From positions 3,608,501 through 3,672,500 of the forward strand of contig NZ_AP027149.1 in the NCBI RefSeq assembly GCF_027925445.1: 64,000 nt of DNA. Reading direction: 5' to 3'. The stretch comes from Methylocystis bryophila. Its GTDB lineage: Bacteria > Pseudomonadota > Alphaproteobacteria > Rhizobiales > Beijerinckiaceae. The notes beneath the pieces were generated by a model. The model had not been told where the DNA came from and did not search any database. It saw only the letters and a list, made by a program, of their open reading frames with translations. This document shows positions 45,169-52,392 of this stretch, piece after piece; positions within the stretch are counted from its first letter, which is position 1, and every line of letters starts with the position of its first letter. The position numbers and the translations under genes were made by a program.

Positions 45169-45978
45169 TCACCCAAACGCAAATCCCGATACCGACTTAC
45201 TCCAGAATTCGCCATGAAAGACCTGACGCCCGCGGTCCTGCCCCGCGGCGCCGGCGATGACGAAGAGCGGCTCCAAATGCTCCGGGGTTGGATGACTGGC
45301 CCTTGCGCCCGGCGCGTCGAGCCATTCGCCGAGCCGCCTGTCGCGCGCGTCGCAATCCTCAACCAACAACGTCTGCGTCAGCCAATCGTCAAAACTCCTT
45401 GCTGACGCGCGCGGCGCTTCGTCGCCAGAAAAGAATTCGCGCAAATTATGATAGCTCAGGCCGCTGCCGATAATCAGCACGCCCTCCTCTCGCAGCGGCG
45501 CAAGCGCGCGACCGATCTCGATGTGCCGCGCGACTGAGGCGCCTTTCTGCAACGACATTTGCAGCACGGGCGTCTCGGCGCGCGGATGGATCAGCATCAT
45601 CGGAACGAACACGCCGTGATCGAATCCGCGCCCGCGCGCCTCGTCGCAGGCGATACCCGCTTCGCCAAGCAGCGCGCGCACGCGCGCCGCGAGCTGAGGC
45701 GCGCCAGGCGCGGGATAGCTCAGCCGATAGGTGTGCTCGGGAAAGCCGTAATAATCGAAGAGCATGCCGGGCGCGGGGTCGGCGTCGACGGTCGGCCGTT
45801 CCGTCTCCCAATGCGCCGAGACCACGAGAAAAGCCTTCGGCGGCGCCGGCAGGCTCGCTTCAATGCCCTCGAGAAAGCTGCGCAGTCCATCCCACATGCC
45901 GGGCGGACCGAAGCCCTGCATGAACGGCCAGGGTCCGCCGCCATGCGGGACGAAGAGAACCGGTTGTCTTTGCGTCAT
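45169..45978 (-). CDS. Class III extradiol dioxygenase (YgiD/DODA-like, LigB superfamily)
   Basis: A 269-residue enzyme of the LigB superfamily, closest in look to YgiD/4,5-DOPA dioxygenase. Metal ligands are visible: His in LFVPHGGGPWPFMQGF, His in FLVVSAHWETERPTVDAD, and His in GRGFDHGVFVPMMLIHP. It would use Fe or Zn to open catechol rings. The ATG at 45978 is chosen; the frame opens further up to 46011. A truncated copy of the same gene is at 48171-48477. The stop TCA at 45169 abuts the palindromic repeats. Confidence 0.9.
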   Translation of the reverse strand: MTQRQPVLFVPHGGGPWPFMQGFGPPGMWDGLRSFLEGIEASLPAPPKAFLVVSAHWETERPTVDADPAPGMLFDYYGFPEHTYRLSYPAPGAPQLAARVRALLGEAGIACDEARGRGFDHGVFVPMMLIHPRAETPVLQMSLQKGASVARHIEIGRALAPLREEGVLIIGSGLSYHNLREFFSGDEAPRASARSFDDWLTQTLLVEDCDARDRRLGEWLDAPGARASHPTPEHLEPLFVIAGAAGQDRGRQVFHGEFWSKSVSGFAFG

Positions 45979-46082
45979 CTCGCTCCTTTCACGGTCGAGC
46001 GCAGCCAACACGCCAGACCTTGCCCGCCGACCTTTCCTCTTGTCTGTGTCCTAGCAAACAGCGCCGCGGGGCGAAAACCGGC

Positions 46083-46147
46083 ATTGTCCTTTTACGCCTC
46101 GGGAACAGCTCACTCCGACCCGAGACGCAAACGAGTAAAAGGACAAT
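46083..46147 (+). promoter_or_regulatory. 5' leader hairpin burying the Shine-Dalgarno of the first His-rich gene
   Basis: ATTGTCCTTTTAC (46083-46095) is perfectly complementary to GTAAAAGGACAAT (46135-46147), 13 base pairs. An inner stem CTCGGG (46098-46103) pairs with CCCGAG (46119-46124). The right arm contains AAAAGGAC, the ribosome-binding site of the gene starting at 46152. The same layout recurs at 48547-48611. Control of translation by temperature, a ligand or a small RNA is inferred. Confidence 0.7.
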
Positions 46148-46151
46148 CGTC

Positions 46152-46487
46152 GTGAACTTGATCAAGACTCTTCTCCTCGCCGGCAGCGTCTCCCTGGCTC
46201 TGGTTTCCTTCGTCCCCGAGGCCTTGGCCCGCGGTGGACACGGCGGCCATCACGGCCATCACGGTCATCATCACGGGCATCACAGCCATCACGGTCATCA
46301 CAGCCATCACGGGCATCACGGGCATTGGGGACGCCACGGACATTGGGGCCATGGTTGGGGCCATGGCTGGGGCCATCGCGGGTGGGGCCATCGCGGGTGG
46401 GGCGTCATCCCCGGCGGCGCGGCGCGTGCCTGCCCGGTCGGCTACCACCTCGGCCCTCTGGGCCGCCGCTGCCACCCCAATATCTAA
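46152..46487 (+). CDS. Secreted histidine/glycine-rich protein, copy 1
   Basis: A 111-residue exported protein using GTG. Residues 1-26 form a signal peptide (NLIKTLLLAGSVSLALVSF, then VPEALA). The mature part is a GHHGHH repeat (about residues 28-60), a Trp/Gly/His stretch (GHWGHGWGHGWGHRGWG), and a conserved tail GGAARACPVGYHLG plus RRCHPN with two Cys. Such composition suggests metal binding (Ni, Zn or Cu) in the periplasm, but no family function is known. Copy 2 at 48616 shares the signal peptide and tail. Its stop codon TAA is the first three bases of a REP-like repeat. Confidence 0.82.
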   Translation: MNLIKTLLLAGSVSLALVSFVPEALARGGHGGHHGHHGHHHGHHSHHGHHSHHGHHGHWGRHGHWGHGWGHGWGHRGWGHRGWGVIPGGAARACPVGYHLGPLGRRCHPNI

Positions 46488-46597
46488 AGCGCGATGCGAA
46501 AAAGTGGAAACCGGTTGTTCGCGCAAAGCGTGCTCTGCACTCTGAGAACCGATCACCTCTTCCGCGTTCAGGCGACCGCCTGAACGCAACGTGATCC
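46485..46597 (+). repeat. Composite REP-like repeat (two hairpin modules), forward copy
   Basis: Module 1 starts TAAAGCGCGATGCGAAAAAG and continues TGGAAACCGGTTGTTCGCGC; module 2 is GATCACCTCTTCCGCGTTCA, then GGCGACCGCCTGAACGC and GTGATC. Module 2 contains the hairpin GCGTTCAGGC/GCCTGAACGC. The order and spacing match the reverse copy at 38092-38204. The leading TAA serves as the stop of the His-rich gene. The DUF4424 remnant begins directly at its right end. Confidence 0.8.
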
Positions 46598-46734
46598 GGC
46601 GTCGAAACCGTCGCCGGCCTCGCCCCCGACGATATCGAGGATGGGGAGCTGCCATTCTGATTTCTCCCCGACCAACCGATGACGCCATCGGCCCTCCACG
46701 TCTCTCTTTCCGCCTCCTGCCGCTCCCCCCGGCC
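46597..46734 (+). pseudogene. 3' remnant of a DUF4424 gene with its terminator's left half
   Basis: Bases 46597-46700 match the 3' end of the DUF4424 gene at about 50051-50140 (shared GAAACCGTCGCCGGCCTCGC and GATATCGAGGATGG), with small indels that break the frame (GAGCTGCCATTCTG against GAGCTCCATATTCTG). The match goes on into the terminator region CGCCTCCTGCCG, where the IS element interrupts it. It is the leftover of the first copy of the duplicated module. Confidence 0.8.
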
Positions 46735-48146
46735 CTACCAGATTCACATAACTTGGCTTGCCGTGATTGCGTTGACGCCCTGCTTTGCGGCTTGGAACTG
46801 GAGCCAACCCTGGAGCATGACGACGGGGCCTGGTTTTCCGTAGTATCCGGTCCAGCCTCCCAGGCGTGCGCAGACCCAGGCGGCGTAGGCGAGAGAGCCT
46901 TTGGGGTGGGGGTTCTTTTGTCTTTGCGTTTTGCCTTCGAGCGTGGCGCAAAGGGCTTCGAGGAGGGGGATGTCGGCTTCCTCGAAAGCGTCGCTGACTG
47001 GGCGCAATCGGCCTTTTGCGCCGCCGCCGTCGCGGGCGTGGACGAGTTGCTGGACGGTGACGGCGGCGATCAGCGCGGCCATCACCAGGTTGCAGCGGGG
47101 AACGTCGTCCTCGATGCGCAGGCCTTCAATGTCGAAGCCCTGCGTCTTCATCGTGCGGAACAATTGCTCGATCGCCCAGCGGCGGCGGTAAAGCTCCCCG
47201 ACTTGCAGAGCTTCGCGCAAATCGGCGACGGGATAGGTGGTTATGAGCCGCCAATGGATGGTCTCGCCGGAAGGCGGATCGACCTCTCGCAGATCGACGA
47301 GATGCAGGCTCAAGCTTTCCGGCAAGCCTTCGTCGACGCTGTTTTTGGGCCGCTTCAGCTCGATGCGGGAAAAGCGCGCCGCCAAGGTCGTCTGGCGCGC
47401 GGGGCGGCCGGGTTTGGCCGGCAAATCCAGCCGGGTTCGTCCCGCCTCGGGCAGAGCGTCGGCTGTGGCGAACAGACGCCCGCCGTCCTCGAGGCTGCGA
47501 TCCTGCGCCGCACGCACGATCATATGCGCCTGCGCAGGACGCTGCGCGAAGGCGGCGTAAATATCGCTCTCGCGATCCGCGACGATCGTGATCTCGCGCG
47601 CGCTCCGGCAGGCCCGCGCGGCGTCGTCCGCCCCCTCCAGCCAGCGCTGGCTCTCCTTCGCCACGGTCGGCAGGGCCCGCCTTTGCCCCTTGCGGCCTTC
47701 CTCGCGCTTGAGGAACCGCGCATGCGCCAGGCCCAGCAGCGTCCCGTCGTCCGCGTCCACCGCCGCGCAAACATGCAGATAAAGCCCGCCGCCGCCGGAA
47801 GACTTGACCACCGTGGTGTCCTGGATCGCCAGCACGTGGCGATCCGCGCAACGCAGACCGAGACGCTCCGCCGCATGCGCAGCCATCTCGCCGGGGCTCA
47901 CATTCCGATTGCGAAGGAAGCGGGTCAGGCGAATTTCTCCCGCCCGATCCCCGCCCAACCGTCGCACCCGTAGTCCCCGACCGACCGCCGACACCAGACG
48001 GGCGTGCAAAAACGCCCCCCTTTTTCCAGGCGACGGTCGCCAAACCGCCCCAGCGAAACCTCCGACATCCCCAACCTCCCAAATCACGCGGGAGAAGGAA
48101 TCAGAGTTCCGCGTCCGCCGCAAACCACGATGTGTGAATGCCGTAG
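46735..48146. mobile_element. IS4-family insertion sequence with 10-bp target duplication
   Basis: The element is 1412 bases. Its ends are imperfect inverted repeats: left CTACCAGATTCACATAA, right (reverse complement) CTACGGCATTCACACAT. The same ten bases CCCCCCGGCC flank it at 46725-46734 and 48147-48156, a target duplication of the size seen for IS4 relatives. Removing the element and one duplication rebuilds the terminator GCCTCCTGCCG...CCGGAGGCGGC with a T-rich tail. One transposase gene fills it. Confidence 0.9.
46744..48123 (-). CDS. IS4-family DDE transposase
   Basis: Up to 459 residues. The DDE triad is visible as Asp in HVLAIQDTTVVKSSGG (about residue 100), Asp in ITIVADRESDIYAAF (about 180) and Glu in the family signature YRRRWAIEQLFRTMK (about 310-325), which fits Y-x2-R-x3-E-x6-K exactly. 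The stop lies 9 bases inside the left end. The 5' end is uncertain: the longest reading starts with TTG at 48123, and a start some codons later is possible. No frameshift is seen, so the element may be active. Confidence 0.9.
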   Translation of the reverse strand: MRRTRNSDSFSRVIWEVGDVGGFAGAVWRPSPGKRGAFLHARLVSAVGRGLRVRRLGGDRAGEIRLTRFLRNRNVSPGEMAAHAAERLGLRCADRHVLAIQDTTVVKSSGGGGLYLHVCAAVDADDGTLLGLAHARFLKREEGRKGQRRALPTVAKESQRWLEGADDAARACRSAREITIVADRESDIYAAFAQRPAQAHMIVRAAQDRSLEDGGRLFATADALPEAGRTRLDLPAKPGRPARQTTLAARFSRIELKRPKNSVDEGLPESLSLHLVDLREVDPPSGETIHWRLITTYPVADLREALQVGELYRRRWAIEQLFRTMKTQGFDIEGLRIEDDVPRCNLVMAALIAAVTVQQLVHARDGGGAKGRLRPVSDAFEEADIPLLEALCATLEGKTQRQKNPHPKGSLAYAAWVCARLGGWTGYYGKPGPVVMLQGWLQFQAAKQGVNAITASQVM

Positions 48147-48170
48147 CCCCCCGGCCGGAGGCGGCTCTTT

Positions 48171-48477
48171 TGCTGACGCACGCGGCGCTTCGTCGTCGGA
48201 GAAGAATTCGCGCAGATTATGATGGCTCATGCCGCTGCCGAGGATCGCCACGCCCTCCTCGCGCAGCGGCGCGAGCGCGCAGTCGATCCCGATGTGCCGC
48301 GCAACCGAGGCGCCTTTCTGCAGTGACTTTTGCAGCAGGGGCGTCTCGGCGCGCGGATGGATCGGCATCATCGGATGAACACGCCGTGATCGCACCCGCG
48401 CCCGCGCGCCTCGTCGCAGGCGATACCCGCTTCTCCAAGCAGAGCGCGCACGCGCGCCGCGAGCTGAGGCGCGCCGT
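48171..48477 (-). pseudogene. Truncated extradiol dioxygenase, copy 2
   Basis: This stretch is homologous to 45404-45710 inside the intact dioxygenase gene (same words: IHPRAETP, LQKGASVARHI, LAPLREEGV, SHHNLREFF). It lacks both the N-terminal part (including the first two metal His) and the C-terminal part, and a one-base deletion at about 48372 (GGATGAACACG against GGAACGAACACG) shifts the frame. On its left it is joined directly to the terminator remnant behind the IS. It is not functional. Confidence 0.85.
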
Positions 48478-48546
48478 GACGCCTCTCCCGCAGACCTCTC
48501 GGCTCGCCTGTCACCTGCGGAACAGCGCCGCGGGGCTGGAACCGGC

Positions 48547-48611
48547 ATTGTCCTTTCACGCCTCGGGAACAGCTCACTCCGGCCCGAGACGCAACCGAGA
48601 GAAAGGACAAT
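48547..48611 (+). promoter_or_regulatory. 5' leader hairpin burying the Shine-Dalgarno of the second His-rich gene
   Basis: ATTGTCCTTTC (48547-48557) pairs with GAAAGGACAAT (48601-48611) over 11 bases. The inner stem CTCGGG (48562-48567) pairs with CCCGAG (48583-48588), and the loop AACAGCTCACTCCG is the same as in copy 1. One pair that is T-A in copy 1 (46093/46137) is C-G here (48557/48601), a compensatory change. The paired strand contains AAAGGA, the ribosome-binding site for the ATG at 48616. Confidence 0.7.
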
Positions 48612-48615
48612 CGTC

Positions 48616-49005
48616 ATGAACATGATCAAGACTCTTCTCGCCGCGGCCGGCGTCTCCCTGGCTCTGGTTTCCTTCATCCCAGAAGCCTCGGCCCATGGCG
48701 GGCATGGCGGACACGGCGGACACGGCGGCCATCACGGTCATCATGGGGGCCACGGCAGACATCACGGCCATCGCGGCTTCGGCCACCGGCATTGGGGACG
48801 CCACGGACATTGGGGCCATCACTGGGGCTGGGGCCACGGCCATCGCTGGGGCTGGCGGCACAGGGGCTTCCGTTGGCGCCACCACTACCGTTTTGCCTAC
48901 GGCTATCGCGGGCCGAGTTTTGTCTACGGCGGCGCGGCGCGGGCCTGCCCGGTCGGCTACCACCTCGGCTATCTCGGCCGCTACTGCCACCCCAATCGCT
49001 ACTGA
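48616..49005 (+). CDS. Secreted histidine/glycine-rich protein, copy 2
   Basis: A 129-residue paralogue of the protein at 46152. The signal peptide is IKTLLAAAGVSLALVSFIPE with ASA at the cleavage site; then GGHGG/GHHGHH repeats, an aromatic-rich middle (GHHWGWGHGHRWGWRHRG, then FRWRHHYRFAYGYRG) and the shared tail GGAARACPVGYHLGYLGRYC. ATG start with AAAGGA at 8 bases. The repeats have diverged more than signal peptide and tail, suggesting those ends are constrained. Probable metal binding in the periplasm; no function known. The DUF4424 gene follows after 125 bases. Confidence 0.83.
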   Translation: MNMIKTLLAAAGVSLALVSFIPEASAHGGHGGHGGHGGHHGHHGGHGRHHGHRGFGHRHWGRHGHWGHHWGWGHGHRWGWRHRGFRWRHHYRFAYGYRGPSFVYGGAARACPVGYHLGYLGRYCHPNRY

Positions 49006-49030
49006 GCCCTGCTGAACGCGCCGTCGCGTC

Positions 49031-49063
49031 CCTTGCAATCTCCCTCATGCGGGGATTGCAAGG
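49031..49063 (+). other. Strong hairpin between the His-rich and DUF4424 genes
   Basis: CCTTGCAATC (49031-49040) and GATTGCAAGG (49054-49063) pair over 10 bases, extended by CCC/GGG past one bulged T, with the loop TCATGC. No T-run follows, so it is not a standard terminator. It may protect the upstream mRNA end or set relative expression of the two genes. Confidence 0.6.
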
Positions 49064-49130
49064 CTTCGAGATCCGCGCGCCGCCGCGCCGCAATTCCTCC
49101 CCCAATCTCTCGCTCGTCATGGAGAGCATC

Positions 49131-50138
49131 ATGAACAAGACCTCGCGGGTCTTCGCGACCCTTCTTTGCGCCAGCATGACCGGCTTCATCCTGAACGCCC
49201 AGGCCGCGACCTCGAAGCTCGCGGCGGACGACAGCGACGAGCAGCCGCCGGCGCTGGCTGTCGGCGCGCTGCAAGTCTCGACCGACGCGCCGCTGACGGT
49301 GACCGCCATGTCCATAGAGGTGACGGCCGATAAGATCGCCTATTCCTACGGCTTCAAGAATGAACGCTCGACCGCCATAGACATGCTCGGCACGGTGACG
49401 ATGCCGACGCTGGACGCGAGCGGCCAGGACGACGCCCCGCAGCTCCCCCGGCTCGACGCGGGCAATCCGGTCGGGCTCAAGGTTGCAACGAGCGCTGGGC
49501 CGATCGCGACAAAAGCCCACGCCAAGGCTTGGGCGCTCGAGATGAACCGGCAGGCCGAGCTTGCGGCGGCCAACATCCCGCTGCTCCCCTTCGGGTCCGA
49601 AACGATCAAGGCTTTGCAAGATGCGCCCGCCGATGTGATTGCGAAGCTGAAGCGCCTCGGGCTGATCGCGCCTCGCGACCCCGCAAAACCCACCGAGGCC
49701 TATGAGCCGGCCTGGTCGCTCGACGTGACGCGGGAACTGGACATCAGCCTGCCCGCCAATGCGGAGACGCGTGTCAATCTCGCTTTCTCGCCGATCCGCT
49801 CGGACTATGAGCTGGCGCAAGAGAACGACGACGATCTCGACGAGCTGAAGGGCGAATATTGCCTCTCGCCGAGCACGCTCGCAAGGTTGCGCGCCCGCAT
49901 GAAGTCCGGCGCCGGATGGCAAGTCTCCGAGCTCGCCGTCGACGTCTCCGCGCCCTCGACCGCCTTCAGCGCCCCTGCCGCGACTCTTTCGGTGCGCAAG
50001 CCCTCAGAGAACGCGATCGTCGCCTTCTGCGGGGCCGATGAAAAGACGCTCGGCGCCGAAACCGTCGCCGGCCTCGCGCCCGATGATATCGAGGATGGCG
50101 AGCTCCATATTCTGATTTTCTCCCCGGCTGACCGATAA
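49131..50138 (+). CDS. DUF4424-like secreted protein
   Basis: A 335-residue exported protein. Residues 1-25 form a signal peptide (RVFATLLCASMTGFILNAQA). The N-terminal part (AVGALQVSTDAPLTVTAMSI, EVTADKIAYSYGFKN) resembles DUF4424 proteins, which show a G-G-L-x-x-x-x-T-x-x-V-x-M-x-x-E pattern and a predicted Ig-like strand-rich fold. Function unknown. It forms a module with the His-rich gene upstream; the 3' end of a second copy survives at 46597. An in-frame ATG at 49119 is an alternative start. A Rho-independent terminator follows. Confidence 0.75.
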   Translation: MNKTSRVFATLLCASMTGFILNAQAATSKLAADDSDEQPPALAVGALQVSTDAPLTVTAMSIEVTADKIAYSYGFKNERSTAIDMLGTVTMPTLDASGQDDAPQLPRLDAGNPVGLKVATSAGPIATKAHAKAWALEMNRQAELAAANIPLLPFGSETIKALQDAPADVIAKLKRLGLIAPRDPAKPTEAYEPAWSLDVTRELDISLPANAETRVNLAFSPIRSDYELAQENDDDLDELKGEYCLSPSTLARLRARMKSGAGWQVSELAVDVSAPSTAFSAPAATLSVRKPSENAIVAFCGADEKTLGAETVAGLAPDDIEDGELHILIFSPADR

Positions 50139-50166
50139 CGCCGCCGGCCTCCCGCTCCTCCCTTCA

Positions 50167-50204
50167 CGCCTCCTGCCGATCCCCTGGCCGGAGGCGGCTT
50201 TTTT
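50167..50204 (+). terminator. Rho-independent terminator after the DUF4424 gene
   Basis: CGCCTCC (50167-50173) pairs with GGAGGCG, with an inner GCC/GGC pair around GATCCCCT, then six T. The same hairpin, interrupted by the IS element, ends the first copy of the module at 46713/48157. Confidence 0.8.
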
Positions 50205-50277
50205 GCGTCTCGCAAGGCGTGACGGCCTCTCCCGCAACCGCTATGAACGCGGGGCCGCGCATGCTCGAGACACAGGG

Positions 50278-51555
50278 ATGGAAATGGAGGAGCCCGCCGT
50301 CAAGCGCACTCTCGCCGCGATGGTGATGGCGGATGTCGTCGGCTACAGCCGCCTCATGAGCGAGGACGAGCCCGGGACGGTCCGCCGCCTCAAGGCGTGC
50401 AAGGCGCTCTGTGTCGATCCGCTCGTGCGCCGGCTCGGCGGCCGCGTCATCGACGCGGTCGGAGACAGCCTCTTTCTCGAATTCGCGAGCGTCGTGGACG
50501 CGACGCGCTGCGCGATCGCCCTGCAGCAGCGCATCGCTGAATGGAATCGCCCCTTCCCCGAGGACAAGCGGATCGTCTATCGAATGGGCGTCAACATCGG
50601 CGACGTGATCTTGAGTGACCGCAGCCTTTTTGGAGACAGCGTCAATGTTGCGGCGAGACTGCAAACCCTCGCGGAACCCGGAGGGATCTGCCTTTCCAGC
50701 GCCGCCGTGGACCAAATCCGCCAGAATATCGATGCGGATTTCGTCTCCGTCGGCGCGCACACGGTAAAGAACATCGAGCGTCCCATCGAAGCTTTCGCGC
50801 TCTCGGCCGACGCGATCGCCCATAGGCCGAGGGAGAGCCTGCCCGCGAAGGCCAGGCCGCCCTTGTGGCGCTTCGCCGTCCTCGCCAGCGCCGCCGGCTT
50901 GCTCGTGGTTGCGGCCTATTTGGTTCAGCTCGAATGGAAGCGCCTCGCGCGAGAGAGGCTCATCTCGCGCCTCGACGCCCTTCTCACTGAGACGCAAGCG
51001 AACGCGAATGAGCGGGCGCGGCGGCGCCTCATCGATCAATATCTCGCGATCGGCGAGCACCGCGCGCTGGCGATCGCGCCGCGTGCGCAAAATCACTGGT
51101 GGACGGGCGACTGGCCGAGCGCAGCGACAGCGGAAGAAAAGGCGCTCGAACGCTGTCAGATCCGTTTCGGCGAGCCTTGCGCGCTCGCCGCGCGCGACGA
51201 GACGCTCTTGCTCGGGCCCAAGGACGCCGAATCCGCCGTGCGCTCGACGGCAAAAGTCGACTACGCCGGCGTCTTCGATCCCTCCAAGATTCCCGCCGTG
51301 CGCGACGTGATCGCCGGGCGGCCCGATGTCGCCGGCTATGCGAACGCCCTCGAGCCCAAGGCCGCGGCTATACATCCAAGAGGCGTCATCACAACGGTGA
51401 CCGGGGCGGCGACGCAACGTAAGGCGGAGATTCAGGCCCTGAAAAGCTGCAACGCCGAGCCCACGCGAGAGGGCGATGGCGAATGTTTTCTCTACGCCAC
51501 AGGCAATCAGGTCGTTCTGCCGATGCGAAAAACGACGGCGCTGACGAAGCCTTGA
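50278..51555 (+). CDS. Class III adenylate/guanylate cyclase with membrane anchor
   Basis: A 425-residue protein. The cyclase domain is N-terminal (about 8-165): AAMVMADVVGYSRLMSEDEP holds the first metal Asp, VIDAVGDSLFLEFASVVDA the second, and NIGDVILSDRSLFGDSVNVA with AARLQTLAEPGGICLSS the dimer-interface residues. One transmembrane helix follows (about 188-207, FAVLASAAGLLVVAAYLV), then a likely periplasmic part of 215 residues with five Cys of unknown fold. Most rhizobial cyclases of this group have TPR repeats instead. The ATG at 50278 is the first with family sequence behind it. Confidence 0.88.
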   Translation: MEMEEPAVKRTLAAMVMADVVGYSRLMSEDEPGTVRRLKACKALCVDPLVRRLGGRVIDAVGDSLFLEFASVVDATRCAIALQQRIAEWNRPFPEDKRIVYRMGVNIGDVILSDRSLFGDSVNVAARLQTLAEPGGICLSSAAVDQIRQNIDADFVSVGAHTVKNIERPIEAFALSADAIAHRPRESLPAKARPPLWRFAVLASAAGLLVVAAYLVQLEWKRLARERLISRLDALLTETQANANERARRRLIDQYLAIGEHRALAIAPRAQNHWWTGDWPSAATAEEKALERCQIRFGEPCALAARDETLLLGPKDAESAVRSTAKVDYAGVFDPSKIPAVRDVIAGRPDVAGYANALEPKAAAIHPRGVITTVTGAATQRKAEIQALKSCNAEPTREGDGECFLYATGNQVVLPMRKTTALTKP

Positions 51556-51728
51556 TCCTCGCGCGCGACGGCTGCGTCTCGCCATAGCTCTTGAACGCGC
51601 CAAGAGCGTGATCCGAAAAAGTGAAATCAAAGGACGACGGGAGAGCAGATCTTCGCTGTTCCCCGCGTGACAGCGCGGCCGGAGCGACGGGTCTAGAGCA
51701 TGTCCTACCCTTGAAGGAGCCATGAGTC

Positions 51729-52388
51729 ATGATCCCGCTTCGCCGCTCGTTGATCGCGGTCGCCCTGCTCGCCTGTCTATTCTCCTCCTCCTGCGATCGG
51801 CCGCAAGAGGCGGTCGTGACTCCGCGGGCGCGGGAGATGACCCGCGTGCTCGAAAGCATGGACGTTCCATCGAGATGGATCGCCGGCCAGCATGTCGACT
51901 GGCAGAGCGGCCTGCCGGACGGCGTGCCGATGAGGTCCGCCGGGCGTCACACCCATTGCAGCGCCTTCGTCGCGGCGGCGGCGCAAAGGCTCGGCGTCTA
52001 TATCTTACGTCCCCCAGAGCACTCGCAGAAGCTGCTCGCCAATGCGCAGAACGAATGGCTCGCCGAGGAGGGCGCCGCCGCCGGATGGAAGCGGCTTGAC
52101 GGACCGGCCGAAGCGCAAGACGCCGCCAATCGAGGCTTGCTCGTCGTGGCGAGCTATCGCAGCCACCGAGCCAGCAAGCCCGGGCACATCGCCGTCATCC
52201 GGCCGGCGGAGAGAAGCGCCTATGAGACGGCTCTCTTCGGTCCGGACGTGATCCAGGCTGGAGCCGTCAACAGCAACAGCATCAATATTCGCCGGGCCTT
52301 CGCCGGGCATCCGTCGGCCTGGCGCGACAATGAAATCGACTATTATGCCCACCCGGTGCATCTTGGAGAGACGGGCGGAGACAGATAG
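51729..52388 (+). CDS. Lipoprotein with NlpC/CHAP-like cysteine hydrolase domain
   Basis: A 219-residue lipoprotein. The signal peptide ends in the lipobox FSSSC (Cys22), with Asp next, which may favour retention in the inner membrane if E. coli rules apply. The domain has a Cys in GRHTHCSAFVAAAAQRLGVY and a His in SKPGHIAVIRP, the Cys-His arrangement of NlpC/P60 and CHAP peptidoglycan hydrolases, then a possible polar residue in SNSINIRRAF. Peptidoglycan amidase activity is inferred. The Crp/Fnr gene starts four bases after its stop. Confidence 0.75.
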   Translation: MIPLRRSLIAVALLACLFSSSCDRPQEAVVTPRAREMTRVLESMDVPSRWIAGQHVDWQSGLPDGVPMRSAGRHTHCSAFVAAAAQRLGVYILRPPEHSQKLLANAQNEWLAEEGAAAGWKRLDGPAEAQDAANRGLLVVASYRSHRASKPGHIAVIRPAERSAYETALFGPDVIQAGAVNSNSINIRRAFAGHPSAWRDNEIDYYAHPVHLGETGGDR

Positions 52389-52392
52389 ACGC

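Noticed and set aside
46591..47973. Rightward 460-codon frame across the IS element
   Set aside because: It is antisense to the transposase with the YREK signature and crosses the IS boundary.
48792..49130. N-terminal extension of the DUF4424 frame upstream of 49131
   Set aside because: It overlaps the second His-rich gene in another frame; the signal peptide begins at 49131.
51601..51625. Possible fourth copy of REP module 1
   Set aside because: Only about 25 bases (AGAGCGTGATCCGAAAAAGT) resemble the start of the module; too short to call a copy.
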